Origin: Isoetes engelmannii
Lineage: Eukaryota; Streptophyta; Lycopodiopsida; Isoetales; Isoetaceae
DNA length: 30,405 nt
NCBI GenBank assembly: GCA_011763485.2
Contig: JAANSK020310374.1
Span: 1 to 30,405 of the forward strand
Reading direction: 5' to 3'
This document shows positions 21,201 to 30,405 of this stretch, one piece after another. Position 1 is the stretch's first letter. Each line of letters opens with the position of its first letter. The notes under the pieces were generated by a model. It ran no database searches and was not told where the DNA came from. It was given only the letters and a program-made list of their open reading frames with translations. The position numbers and the translations under genes are program-made.

Positions 21201-21829
21201 TGTTAAGACTTTGTAATGCAAGATTGAAGTTCCAGACCGAGGTTTTATGTTTGTTCCAACAAAAAGAAGGATGCGCGTCAACAAAGTCATTCCAAATCTT
21301 TCTAATTGACTTGAGCCAGAAGGGGGTTGAAGGCAAAAAGGTCATCTCCACCAGATCGTATCATAAAAATGCAGGGCATCTTGCCTGCAACATTGAAGCT
21401 GCATGTACTCCTCTTTGCTACCCTCTCCAGTCTGTGGCAATGAAGCATCAAAGTCAATCTGTATCTTTCCCTGTAGTTACTATTGCTCTTGATGACGAGT
21501 ATAACAGTACTGTTTATTTATGACAGGAATTACACCAGCTTTTGAAGGAGCCATTGGAACCAAAAATATTCTCTCGACGCTATATCACTGGGGTTGGTCT
21601 GATTTGCTTTTGTTAGCATTAATGCTATAATTAGGGCCTGAATTAGCATGTTAAATGCCAAAACATCAGGGTAATATTTTTTATGCATGTGCAGACTGGT
21701 ATTTCTCCCTTGCTTGCAAAGCAGTTACAAAATGCTTCAAAACCAGCTTCAAAGAAAAGGCTGTCGGTGATAGGGCAAGAACAGATAGAACCGCTGTTGG
21801 CCTTACGACAGGCAAAGTCAAGGGGTTAG
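12270..21829 (+). CDS. RH13: DEAD-box ATP-dependent RNA helicase, RH13/DDX24/Mak5 type (13 exons)
   Basis: A nucleolar helicase family acting in 60S ribosome assembly. Exons: 12270-12333, 12399-12566, 12659-12873, 12985-13173, 13440-13616, 13683-14080, 14164-14344, 15029-15151, 15230-15346, 15538-15645, 17782-17904, 21527-21592, 21695-21829. All introns are GT-AG and the exons join in frame into 687 residues plus stop. Domains: a conserved GGFISLEEL segment and basic N-terminus (1-115), Q motif (F130, Q137), Walker [10 protein letters not shown] (154-162), PTRELALQ (205-212), TPGRL, DEAD (281-284), SAT (339-341) with the long insert usual for this family before it, [19 protein letters not shown] (509-516), and a C-terminal tail with IEPLLALR. 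The start is the first in-frame ATG after an in-frame stop at 12219; M8 is an alternative. Residues were matched from memory to Arabidopsis RH13, which has a longer N-terminus, so an upstream exon could be missed. Confidence 0.93.
14345..15028 (+). other. Intron 7 of the helicase gene
   Basis: 684 bp between GT at 14345 and AG before GCA ATG GAC at 15029. AT-rich, with no transposon or coding signal that I recognise. The junction reads LK|AMDRF, matching the family. Confidence 0.85.
15646..17781 (+). other. Intron 10 of the helicase gene (2.1 kb)
   Basis: Runs from the donor after QQSQ to the acceptor before AKAKKSWL. Most of its length is accounted for by a copia-like fossil at about 16029-17217. 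The remainder is T-rich intron sequence with no other gene. Confidence 0.85.
16029..17217 (+). mobile_element. Ty1/copia-like fossil with gag, in intron 10
   Basis: A 60-base segment at 16037-16096 is repeated at 17155-17214 with about 10 differences (shared core TTCTTGCTGTCTGGGAG). These look like the ends of two short LTRs. Just after the first comes TATGGTATCATAGCCC, a match to the usual plant primer-binding site for initiator-Met tRNA. Between them is copia-type gag: [10 protein letters not shown] and [19 protein letters not shown] (about 16630-16760), then a zinc-knuckle region ([11 protein letters not shown], about 16960). No protease, integrase or RT is seen. It is short and gag-only, either internally reduced or TRIM/LARD-like. 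It is broken several times. The repeat divergence (roughly 17%) suggests an old insertion. Same strand as the host gene. Confidence 0.75.
18507..19052 (-). other. Unrecognised antisense coding-like remnant in intron 11
   Basis: Two adjacent minus-strand frames: 18756-19052 (98 residues, including [20 protein letters not shown]) and 18507-18698 (63 residues, including [20 protein letters not shown]). Both are helical and charged rather than low-complexity. The first overlaps an R2 copy, so the pair may be the decayed coding part of the R2 element family. I do not recognise the protein. Confidence 0.3.
18996..19056 (+). repeat. Dispersed repeat R2, copy 2
   Basis: Contains GAACATTGGCTAGGGTAGTC, identical over that block to copy 1 at 6884-6957. 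It is followed 71 bases later by copy 3. Confidence 0.75.
19067..19140 (+). repeat. Dispersed repeat R2, copy 3
   Basis: Tandem to copy 2 and more complete at its right end (CATCCGCC, CTCCTG, GCATACTT), as in copy 1. Confidence 0.75.
20085..20700 (+). repeat. 315-bp tandem duplication in intron 11
   Basis: Copy 1 runs 20085-20399 and copy 2 about 20400-20700. Shared exact blocks include ACTATATAAGAAATTTCTGA and TTCCTGGCATGTGTGCTATG. In both copies one frame stays open across the central ~150 bases, giving [20 protein letters not shown] and [16 protein letters not shown] without change. Copy 2 continues into an open frame to 20766. The flanking parts are not open in the same frame. The source is not recognised. 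RH13 homologues join the exon 11 and 12 regions directly, so it is not needed for the helicase product. Confidence 0.9.
21170..21245 (+). mobile_element. Possible tRNA-derived SINE head
   Basis: GATGGTCTAGCTGTTATC resembles the A box of plant SINEs, and AGATTGAAGTTCCAGACC, about 45 bases on, resembles a degenerate B box. No poly(A) tail or target duplication was identified. Confidence 0.35.
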
Positions 21830-22723
21830 CTGGTTCTCAGGAAATTAAATATTTAGTTTTAGGTATTTGGCCCGGGCCCTGGTTCTGTGATATGGCTCTT
21901 ACCAGAGTGTCCTCATCCCTTTGTGAACAGTTTTGGTGGGGGGAGTGAAGTGCTTTTATATGGACACGATGGCCCAGTTACATGTTAGAGCTCAGTCCTT
22001 AAATAAGTGTGCTTATCTCAAAAGATTGCTCCATAATGTAGGGTTGCAGCATTTTGATATGCAATTGCATAACATATCTAATATATATAACTGCATTTGA
22101 ACTAAATATGACTGAGGTCTTACAGTTGCTGCTGGTTACACAAAAGAGATCTGGATTAAGTTTATGTTTATTGGTCTGGAAGTGGACATGTGCATTTGCT
22201 TCTGGAACGAACGAGAAAATGCAACAGGATAAGACAAATCCGAGCAGTTATACACTCAGATCCTTACACTCAGATCCTTAGACAAGGCCGAGAAATGCAC
22301 TTCTAGATTGAACAAGAAGGGTTTTGAGAGATCCTTATACTGGTACTGTTTTGGTTGAGATGTATGCTAAATTTTCTTGGGCCTGTTGGCTGTGCTTTGG
22401 ACAGAAATTGGGTCTCTGAATCCAGCACGTAGTTGAAACCCCACAACATAGTGAAAAGATGAATCAAGATTGTGCCATTTGTTCTGCTGGACATCACGTT
22501 TTTAAAATTGTGTTTTGGCCCTTTACGTCCACAGCTGGAAGAATTGATCCCTATGTTCTTGAACTAGTTTTTTTCCAAGGTCAAGCATTTACATACATCC
22601 AAGCCATCCACGTGATCCATATTGTGCTCCATCTTATTTTAGAATAATCTATTTCAATGTTCTAAAATGCTAGAAGACATTTTCGGCGATCTCTCTTTGT
22701 AGTTTGTTATTATTAATATATTA
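21830..22723. other. 3' flank of the helicase gene, no further gene
   Basis: Begins right after the TAG at 21827-21829. AATAAG near 22003 is a possible polyadenylation signal. A short direct duplication (CACTCAGATCCTTA) lies near 22254-22280. No coding frame with a recognisable domain. Confidence 0.5.
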
Positions 22724-22849
22724 GTAATGCATGGTTGGGTGCAATTACTCCATAATTACATGAAAATTATAACATGGAATGTTATTTAATAAAAAATGTT
22801 AGTTGTAAGCCACTCTATTCAATGTTATTGCACCCAAACTATGCATTAC
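22724..22849. mobile_element. Foldback (MITE-like) unit 1
   Basis: The two ends are imperfect inverted repeats. The left end reads GTAATGCATGGTTGGGTGCA; the right end, reverse-complemented, reads GTAATGCATAGTTTGGGTGC. The interior is AT-rich and non-coding. Its 126-bp length suits a miniature inverted-repeat element. No clear target duplication. Confidence 0.6.
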
Positions 22850-22982
22850 ACTTGGTAATTGATGGGGAGGGGGGTTGTATGCCCTGTAAAACCACTCTGT
22901 GGCGACTGGTGGCTGCCGCCACTCGTTGCCCACCTCGTAGTTTTACAGGGCATAAAACCCCACTGCCCATCAATTACCTAGT
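22850..22982. mobile_element. Foldback (MITE-like) unit 2, strong hairpin
   Basis: Arms of about 46 bases with five mismatches: left ACTTGGTAATTGATGGG, GTTGTATGCCCTGTAAAAC; right, reverse-complemented, ACTAGGTAATTGATGGG, GTTTTATGCCCTGTAAAAC. The loop carries a second GC-rich hairpin (GTGGCG with CGCCAC). It lies directly against unit 1. A transcript would fold into a long stem like a MITE-derived small-RNA precursor. No coding capacity. Confidence 0.75.
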
Positions 22983-23513
22983 ACGAAAAACTACCAAAAT
23001 GTCCTACAGTTTTGGTAATTAGGTAATTATTGAATGCATATTACACTATTTAAGAGCAATATAGTAATTGTAAAACATAAAAGGTAATTTTGGTAATTAT
23101 TAAAACTTGTAGGGGGACAAAACCATCTTTCCACAAAAGCGTCTTTGACATCTTTGTTATTGTATGACATCCCTGTTACTTAAGCATCTTACCGTTCTAT
23201 AGAGGTGTTGGCAAAATTATTATTTTCTTTCGATTAAATGCAGCAAGAACATAAAGCAAACCATAGATTCACCCAGCATGTAAGGTGGGGGTTGCATAAT
23301 GAATGAGTTTTTCGGTGGTTGGTTGAATTTTTTTTTTTTATCAAAAGCCTTGTTACACAGGGCGATACCACACACACAAATTTACTAGAATGTTTTAACA
23401 CCATGTATCTTATTATGATGATCTTGGATTACTCAAACCCTGGCTTATGTGCGTCATCCTCAATTCAGTCTGGCTTATGTGCATTATCCTCGATCAAGAT
23501 GAACCTCGACTTA
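22983..23513. other. Intergenic, no gene seen
   Basis: AT-rich. GGTAATT words recur near 23015-23095 outside the foldback, which suggests an older, larger copy of the same repeat. A T run near 23328. No coding signal. Confidence 0.5.
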
Positions 23514-23544
23514 TGCGCGGCAACGCCGGACACACATTTACTAG
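23514..23544 (+). mobile_element. Second Helitron-type 3' terminus
   Basis: TGCGCGGCAACGCCGGACA (imperfect stem, AAC loop) is followed 8 bases later by CTAG at 23541-23544 and then T. It matches the arrangement at 5623-5652, including the preceding ACTTATGC context. The 5' end was not located and no Rep/helicase is present. Confidence 0.55.
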
Positions 23545-25615
23545 TGCGTTTTATAGGGGTTTTTGTATGACAAAGGTTCTTCTATGGTTGGAGGCAGGCA
23601 GAATTAGAGGGAGGCTCCAACCGTGTGAAGGAGCTGCACTAGCTTTCTATTTTGCTTTCAAATTGTGGTCTAGTAAGGGCCTTCGCTTCCAAGAAATTTG
23701 AGTGTTCTATGTTGGGCTGCCAAAAGATTAGAGTCGGGTAGGCCAGTCTACAGAAACGTGGTATTTTGCCTTGGGAGTTCAATTGCCCTGAGGCTTCTCT
23801 GTGCTTCTCCATCGTCTCTTCTTATTCTTAGTTCTTCGTTTCGGCTTTTCTCTGTTTCTTCTTCATTCCTTCTGTATGGTTTCAATGCCCTTCTTTTTTG
23901 CTTTTCTACATTTCTTCTCCGTTCGGTCTGTGTGGTTCAAACGGAGAGTTGGAAGCCATCCTTGCCACGTGTGCAAACCTCGTTTTTTCTCTTCTATTCA
24001 ATGGTTGGTATTGCAATTAGGATAGGGATTGTATGACTATGTGAGGCCAAGCTTCTGTATTGCTAAATTATAACTACAAGATCATAGATCATGTAGGTTG
24101 CTTGCTCTTTCAATCTAGCTTCTTTGGCATTCAAATACCATCTATGCATTGGATAGATTAAACGACATTTTGATCATCTATGCAACTGGAGCCAAATGCT
24201 CGTTTATTGAAGCATGAAGTATGCCCATACTAACATCTCCTTATATTATAAGATAAGAAATATAGCGTAGTCTTGGAGTTGGATCTCACCCTAATTTAAA
24301 CAGCGAATTTAATTGACCAACAACCGATGTGTTCCCATCGTGGTTATGCCTTTACTACCTGCTTTGCAAAACGAAGAAGAAGAAGAAGAAATAGAGGAAA
24401 GAAAGTGGGAGAAGAAAGCAAAAGAAGCATCTTATGAGCTTGGAGGAGTAAAAGTGTGGTCACCTTGAGGTCTAGAATTCTATTGCAGCACGATTCTTCA
24501 GTTGATGATGATGGGCACCCACAGAACAAGCTTGACATGCAGTGGATTAACCAATTTGTAGGAGAGCTTGAGGGTTTCAGACAACAGGCTGATCGGCCAA
24601 AATTTTGAAGTCGAAATGGTGCAGGAGCCAGGCAATTGAGATGGATAGTTGTAAAGCCAAGCATTTTACTAGGACAAACTCTTCTTTGGCACTCAATACC
24701 CATTTTTTGGCAATTCAGAGATGAACAGGTTTGGATTGAAGGCATTTGGATCACCCTAAATTGCTTCATTGTGACATATTGACCACATATTCATCATAGC
24801 CAAGGTCCCTTTCGGAACAAAATGGTCTCTAATTTTTGTATCTATGTTTGAAAGACGTGCCCATCTTTGAGATCAATATCTACCTGTTTCTCTCATGTTC
24901 AGAATCTACATGTTCTGTTTGCTCATTTTTGTCTTTTCTGCCTTTTTATAGTACTTATTTTGGAATGTGTTAGGAATTAGCAACAATGTTGTCATACCAT
25001 ATGCATCTCATAAGTGCTTCTTGGAGTCCATGTTCTTAGCTCTACAATCTATAAATTTGAAATCTAAAAATCGTTAATTTAGTGTGCAGCACTACAATCT
25101 ATCTTGTTCTCATCACCGACTAATCATTTACACGTTCCATATCACATGTCCATCAAACCTAGATAACATAACTTTGAAGTAATATGTCACGACATTCATT
25201 TACAGGTTCCCATATAGGACCCAAACATTTCCCAACAATGTTGGGCATCGTTTTTAGTTGTTAATATGATTGTTAATGTAAGTATAATGATGAAATGCAT
25301 ACTATTATAGCCAGTATTATCTGGATGTATGTGAACTGGAATTAAATTTGGAGATGCTTACAGATTGTTTGGAATCAAGATATTAACAAATGTTATGCAT
25401 GTCAAGGAGATGTTCTACCGAAGCTTACCAGCTTACACATTAGTTTCTGTCGTTGTCTTATACATGTGCAAAGGTGCATAGCTTTTGGATGAGATAAAAT
25501 GTCATATTATACGTCCTAGCATTGTTGCTTGACGCATAATATGATGTTTTTCCTAACGTATAATCTGTATTTTGGTTGCTTACAAAATATCTGGATTTTT
25601 GGGATTTGGGTGGAA
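23545..25615. other. Intergenic; no supported gene
   Basis: The T/C-rich frame at 23698-24036 and the minus frame at 24344-24769 show no domain and look like composition effects. A (GAA)6 microsatellite lies at 24373-24390. On the plus strand downstream of it, 24455-24607 reads VTLRSRILLQHDSSVDDDGH and then WINQFVGELEGFRQQ, which could be a decayed exon, but I do not recognise it. Confidence 0.45.
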
Positions 25616-25617
25616 AT

Positions 25618-25870
25618 TTAGAAAGCCAGTAGTCTGTAGCTATTGGTTAATGACACAGATAGATAGCCAGATAAATGCCATGGAGCTAGAAAGCCAATAA
25701 TATGTGGCCGTTGATTAATGATATATAAACCATATTCAAATAGATAAATTGATTAGATAAATGCCATGGAACAACACTATACAGAATGCGATTTCAAGCG
25801 ATGTCGAACTCTCTCGGAATAAAACTATACATAGTGCAACTCTAAGCGATGTCAAACCAGAGAGATAGTT
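25618..25870 (+). repeat. Two decayed short tandem duplications
   Basis: GAAAGCCAGTAGTCTGTAGC and GAAAGCCAATAATATGTGGC are about 68 bases apart, each followed by a TTAATGA block and later an AGATAAATGCCATGGA block. Further on, ACTATACA and AAGCGATGTC recur about 48 bases apart near 25777-25855. Confidence 0.6.
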
Positions 25871-26940
25871 GTTATAGGATTAGTGTGTTACCACTAGACC
25901 AAAAGCCCATGCACTATAGAAATCCAATATAAACAACGTGCTGTCGCCATAGAGGGTTGTCCTGATGGAGTTGTTATATACTATATTAGTGTAATTTCTC
26001 ACGTATTGAAAGATTGATCTTATGGCGCCTTGTCTTCGAAGAGAAGTTCAACTGAAATAACAAACGAAAGAAATGCTCCCAGTAATAGCAACCAATAAGT
26101 AACATGTGCCAAAAAGATGTAGTAAGGGTTATTCAGGATGACTACAAGCTTTTTCGTGGAGTTCTTTTGGATTTAGAGCCAGCAATTCTAACATCAGCTA
26201 GCTATCCTATGCTTGAATTACAGTGAGCTAAAAATTGGATTACATATTGATGCCATTAAAGACCCTGCAAAATTGACCTTTTCGTGGTATAAATAGATAT
26301 TCAACATCCTCAGAACTTAAAGTAGGTGTCATCAGTTTCATCATATTTTACTGATGCAGTTTATTCTTGGCAAAATTCTCTGGCATTGTCCTTGTAACTA
26401 TTTTTATGGTGAAATTTGGTGGTGTGATTTTGGCTATGCATCTATTCAGCAAGCTCTACGACAGACTCAAGATTCATATTCTTTTGATGCTACTTGTCCA
26501 TGAGAGACAAGATGAAAAAGCCACCTGTCATAAATAATTGAAGTTTGAAGCAAGTATTGCAATTCTGACTAGATGAAATGAACACCTGACGTGGCAAGCT
26601 ATCTCTCCACCCAAACACGAGCTCACAACCAAAACACAGCTGCCCTTGAGCTCTCCCCCGAGCAATTATATAGCTTGTGCACCCTTTGCCACTAGAGGAT
26701 TGTATCCCCCTTTGGACCAAAGGCCCAAATGTCCATGTAGCCCGAAAAGGCTCTAAGCCTTTGCCACATCTTTGTCATATATCATTCCCTCCCTCTTGAC
26801 ATTGCAGCAGTCCTCTGCTGCAAAGAGTTCTTTGAATGCCCTTAGCCATCCGAGCATAATCTTTCCTTGGCCCTCTTAGGCCAGCTAGTAGAAGCTTGTT
26901 CTTGGACATCTTTTTGTCTCTCAGCTTCCCTTGCCTTCCA
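25871..26940. other. Intergenic, no gene seen
   Basis: The minus frame 26490-26720 has no recognisable domain. A minus-strand TTTTGGTCTAGTGGTAAC near 25885-25903 resembles a SINE A box, without a confirmed B box. Confidence 0.45.
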
Positions 26941-27463
26941 TGTTACGATGTTAATAAAACACTAGCTCGGGGGAGTGGTTCACGACCAACAAGTGGATAA
27001 ATGACATCATAGACTTAATTAAAAGTTAATAGCTGATAATGAGACCTGATATCAGCCAATCCGACCTTGTCATAGCAAGGATTTGAACCCTAGCTTTAGC
27101 TTGAAAGACGAAGCGCCTAACAAAGATACTACTCTTTGAATAGTAATAGAAGACCATGTGCCTTTCTAAGACCCAAAAGGGTAAATTTCCTTTGAGGACC
27201 TTTCAAGAGAGTATATAAGCCCTCACAAGGAGGAACGAATTATCAGTTCTCACCGCCATATCTTGCTTCTACTCTCCTCTTGAATTCCCTTTTATTACCA
27301 ATTCTCCATAGCCAAACTTGTTGGTCTGAGCGGGATAAAGGTTTCCTGCTCCAGGATAAAGACTTCCTGGTGAATCCGGTTGGAGGGGTCGAGCTTTTTC
27401 TTCTAACTGAATTATTTCTTAGTTTCCTTGGCTTTCACAGGCGATTTTGACGGGAGCGTAGCA
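26941..27463 (+). mobile_element. Putative 5' LTR of a Ty3/gypsy element
   Basis: Starts TGTTACG and ends AGCA directly before a primer-binding site, giving about 520 bp. A TATATAAG box lies at 27212-27219 with a leader after it, as expected for an LTR promoter. The right end is well placed by the primer site. The left end is a guess because no second LTR lies in the window. Confidence 0.5.
27212..27219 (+). promoter_or_regulatory. TATA box of the putative LTR
   Basis: TATATAAG in the context GAGAGTATATAAGCCCTCAC, about 300 bp upstream of the gag start. The spacing suits an LTR promoter. Confidence 0.55.
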
Positions 27464-27464
27464 A

Positions 27465-27477
27465 TTGGTATCAGAGC
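27465..27477 (+). mobile_element. Primer-binding site, initiator-Met tRNA type
   Basis: TTGGTATCAGAGC is the classic plant LTR-element primer site complementary to the 3' end of initiator-Met tRNA. The gag ATG follows at 27511. Confidence 0.9.
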
Positions 27478-30405
27478 GCAGTTTGATCTTGCGTAACAAA
27501 TTCCTGTGCTATGGCCGCTAATCGCTTCAATGTATCTGAAAATGACTATCTGCAAACTATGTATAACGCTGGCTTTATAGCATCTCAAATTTCTCTTCCT
27601 CCGCCAGCTAATCAAGCCGTGTACCAGAGGCAGCTGGAGTATTTAGCAACTACATATAACTTCTTGCCAGATCCTACATAGTTAAACACTGCCATGAATG
27701 ATTCCTTGCCACCTCCACTACCAAGCAATCCCCCCCCCTCCCCGCCCCAAAAAGTTCCTCCTCCACCTCCTGTTCAAGATTCTGATGTTTCTGTCGATGT
27801 TGAAAATACCTCCAAGAAAGACAGATTGTGTAAGTGGCTCGAAAAAGTGGATATGCCTTATTTCAAAGGGGGGTTCCGACGTGAAGTCGACACAGGTCAT
27901 CAGTTTCTTGGGGATTTCGGAGAAGTTCTTTGAGCGCGTCAAGGCAACCGAGCAAGAAAAGTTACAAGCCATGGACACTTACCTTGATGATCAAGCGCAA
28001 GTTTGGTGACAGGGAAGGAGACAGATGGAACCTCAGATTAATATATGAATTGAGTTCAAACATAACTTTGAAGCAAATTATTTGTCCGCCAACTATCATA
28101 GAATTCTGCAGAAAGGATGGGATAAAATCAAACAAGAGAAGGTGAATTTGTCGACAATTATAATATGAAGTTTAACCATTTGGGATCACAGGTTCGCAAT
28201 CTCAGTGAAGCTGAACTTTTGCGAAAGTATGTTAATGGGTTGCGAGAAGAAATTTTTGCTGAGTTGGACCTTCTAGAACCAGTAGATAAGGTCGATGCAA
28301 TCCGAAAAGCAGGAGCAGCTGAAAGGAAACTCAATCATAAAGCTAGAAGGTTGGTGATATGGGAAGGAGCATACTCTCGAGAGAAAAAGAGGATGGAGAG
28401 AGAAAAGTATGAAAATAGGAGAAATAACAGAAAAGGACGAGATAAAAGGACACCTCGACGGGGAATGCGATTTGATAATCGAAAGAAGAGTAATGGGTAA
28501 GCCCCAACAGCAAGAGCCTCCCAAAGGACCTAGAACATATTGTTACATTTGTGGTGGTCCCCATTATCAGACCAACTGCCCAAAGAATACAGCGGTTCTC
28601 GAAAAGCCGATAAGAAAAGTGCAGTTTAAGGAACCTGCTCCTAAGGAACGCCCTACGGCCCAAACTCATAATCTGGAAGATAGGCCTGAAACATCTCAAG
28701 TAGGAGAAGACAGAGGGCGAATGAAAGCAGTCGCTACAGAGCAAGAAAAAGGACGGTTGCAAATTGCTACACTAAGTGCAACTGCAGTTCCATCCTCATG
28801 GTTATTAAAAATAAAAGGAAAAGTTGTAGATCGTGAGATTGTTGTACTGCTAGATGATGGAGAAACTCATGATTTTATCTCCATGGATATAGTAGATGAG
28901 TTGAAGCTGCCAGTTTATGATTTGCAAACTCAACTCTCTGTGGTGCAAGGGCTCAAATCAGAAGGCCGTTGTGACAAGTTTGTTATTGCGCCATTGCAAA
29001 TGGAAACTTATGCTGAGCGCAGAGCACTTTTAGTAGCTGACTTGGGTACTGTGGATGTAATTCTTGGAATAGGATGGCGGACTCAATATGACGTGCAGCC
29101 CAACTATCGTCAAAGGACTATTAAAATGTTTGTTGATGGACAGCCCATATTCTTGAAGGCGGAGTATGTAAATGAATCACCTTTGCTTTCATATTCTGAA
29201 GCAAAAACCTTAATACAAAATGACGTCGAGTCATATTTCATTTATTTGAGAGACTCTAATCCTCCGTCTCAAATTTCTCCTGAACTGTATGGTTTCTTTA
29301 GACAATTTGATTACTTGTTTAAAGATGAAGAGACTTTGGACCTTCCTCCACCTCATCTTGAAGATCATGCTATTCATTTACTCCCAGATGCAAAGCCGCC
29401 AAACAGAGCACCTTACAGAGTAAGTAATTTTGAGAACCTGGAAGTGGAAAAGCAAATAAGGGAGATGTTGGAATGCCAATTGATTCAGCCAAGCAGTTCT
29501 CCTTTTGGAGCCTCTGATATTCTCATTAAAAAGAAGGACAAGGGATATAGAATGTGTGTAGATTACAGGGCTATTAACAAATTGACTATCAAGGATAAAT
29601 TTCCAGTTCCTAGAGCCGATGATTTGTTCGATGAATTACGGGGTGCCTGCATATTTAGCAAGATAGACCTTAAGTTAGGATATCATCAAATAAGGATCAA
29701 GGAGTCAGACATTGAGAAAATAGCCTCCAGAACCACTTTTGGACATTATGAGTTCAGAGTGATGCCATTTGGACTCACTAATGCAGCAACAACTTTTTGT
29801 CTATAGCAGGTCCTTAGAGGAGCACAAGAAAAACCTTCAGCAAGTTTTTGATCTTCTCAGACAAAATCAGTTGCTTATTAACGAATCCAAAAGTCGTTTC
29901 TTTACGCAAGAAGTTGGATATCTTGGACACATCGATCCAAGGATGGAATTAAAATGGACTCAGATAAGATGAAGGCTATTTTTAATTGGCCTCGACCTAA
30001 TAATGTCAAAGAATTGCGATCTTTTGTGCAACTATGCAGCTATTACCGCCGATTTGTGAAGGATTTTGCAAAGATAACCCTTCCATTGAACAAGTTTTTG
30101 AAAAAGGATATACCATTCCTATGGAATGATGATGCAGAAAAATCTTTTTAGGATCTCAAACATAAGATGGCAACTAAGCCTGTATTAGCTTTACTCAGCT
30201 GATTGGAACAAACCATTTCTAGTATGTCCAAATGCAAGTGATAGTGCTATTGGAGCAGTGCTTATGCAGGATGGTCATCCATTAGCTTACATAAGTCGTA
30301 TGTTAAAGCCTTCTGAACAGGTGTACAATACTTATGAGAAAGAGTTGATTGCCTTAGTACATGCACTCAAAAAGTGGAGACATTATTTGATGGAATCCAA
30401 ATTCA
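27465..30405 (+). mobile_element. Ty3/gypsy internal region: gag, PR, RT, RNase H (cut by window edge)
   Basis: gag starts at 27511 (MAANRFNVSENDY), has a proline-rich linker near 27700-27780 and a zinc knuckle [13 protein letters not shown] near 28540. Protease is near 28850 ([11 protein letters not shown]). Reverse transcriptase spans about 29340-29930 ([40 protein letters not shown]). The RT connection and RNase H follow (FNWPRPNNVKELRSFVQL near 29970; LVCPNASDSAIGAVLMQDGH near 30215) and continue past the edge. The longest uninterrupted frame is 28409-29806. It is broken in several places, yet much less decayed than the other gypsy fossils here, so probably the youngest. RT wording fits Ty3/gypsy chromoviruses; integrase lies outside the window. 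Confidence 0.92.

Larger units (their letters stand above)
17905..21526 (+). other. Intron 11 of the helicase gene (3.6 kb)
   Basis: Runs from GTGAGT after SLQQ to the acceptor before ELHQLLKEP. It holds two R2 copies, an unrecognised antisense frame, a 315-bp tandem duplication and a SINE-like head, listed separately. About 17905-18500 and 19150-20080 show nothing I can name. Confidence 0.85.

Noticed and set aside
21655-21948. 97-residue open frame overlapping the last helicase exon
   Set aside because: It is in another frame. The frame that continues from exon 12 ([12 protein letters not shown] to [14 protein letters not shown], stop) matches the family C-terminus.
23698-24036. 112-residue plus-strand open frame, rich in Ser, Leu and Phe
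   Set aside because: It lies in a T/C-rich stretch, has no domain or homologue I recognise, and overlaps a second open frame of the same composition. Best explained by base composition.
24344-24769. 141-residue minus-strand open frame
   Set aside because: Its leucine-rich end is the reverse of a GAA/AAG repeat and the rest has no recognisable domain. The opposite strand looks more protein-like.
27070-27115. tRNA-like B box (minus strand GGGTTCAAATCC) inside the putative LTR
   Set aside because: No acceptor stem, D arm or A box could be found, so it is neither a tRNA gene nor a supported SINE.
1-30405. CRISPR arrays, bacterial operons, rRNA genes, phage-like or defence systems
   Set aside because: No regularly spaced short palindromic repeats, no Shine-Dalgarno-led gene strings and no rRNA sequence were seen. 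All evidence is for plant nuclear DNA.

Overview
This is nuclear DNA from a land plant. The evidence is a spliced, 13-exon DEAD-box helicase gene, a PPR-DYW gene remnant, plant-type Ty3/gypsy and Ty1/copia fossils primed by initiator-Met tRNA, a tRNA-derived SINE, and Helitron-type ends. Two features point tentatively to a non-seed plant, most likely a fern. The DYW tail (KLCG, IMRDAN, FHHFHDGS) resembles fern DYW proteins, and the antisense integrase fragment at 1-245 resembles the fungal/moss/lycophyte style of chromovirus. No bacterial operon, CRISPR array or rRNA gene is present.

Layout. 1-245 is the integrase tail of one gypsy element on the minus strand. About 255-4193 is the 3' part of a second gypsy chromovirus on the plus strand: integrase, chromodomain, a 3' region with a ~135-bp tandem array, a polypurine tract and a 3' LTR. 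A 172-bp SINE with perfect 15-bp target duplications lies within or beside that LTR. 4200-7950 has no gene. It holds small tandem duplications, a Helitron 3' terminus at 5652, an AGCAGC-type minisatellite and a pair of ~95-bp inverted arms about 0.9 kb apart. 7955-10200 is a third gypsy fossil on the minus strand. 10893-11480 is a broken PPR-DYW gene end on the minus strand.

12270-21829 is the one apparently intact host gene. It is the orthologue of plant RH13 (human DDX24, yeast Mak5), with 13 exons that join in frame into 687 residues and every helicase motif present. Introns 1-9 are short to moderate (65-684 bp). Introns 10 and 11 have grown to 2.1 and 3.6 kb. Intron 10 holds a copia-like fossil. 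Intron 11 holds a ~315-bp tandem duplication, two copies of a dispersed repeat and a SINE-like head.

21830-26940 is intergenic. It contains two adjacent ~130-bp foldback (MITE-like) units and a second Helitron 3' terminus. From about 26941 to the window end runs a fourth gypsy element on the plus strand: putative 5' LTR with TATA box, primer-binding site, gag with zinc knuckle, protease, reverse transcriptase and RNase H. The window edge cuts it.

The genes do not form a pathway. The picture is one ribosome-biogenesis helicase in a transposon-dense neighbourhood. I found no convincing sign of a new biological system. The most unusual items are the duplicated intronic segment whose open frame is kept in both copies, and the paired foldback units.
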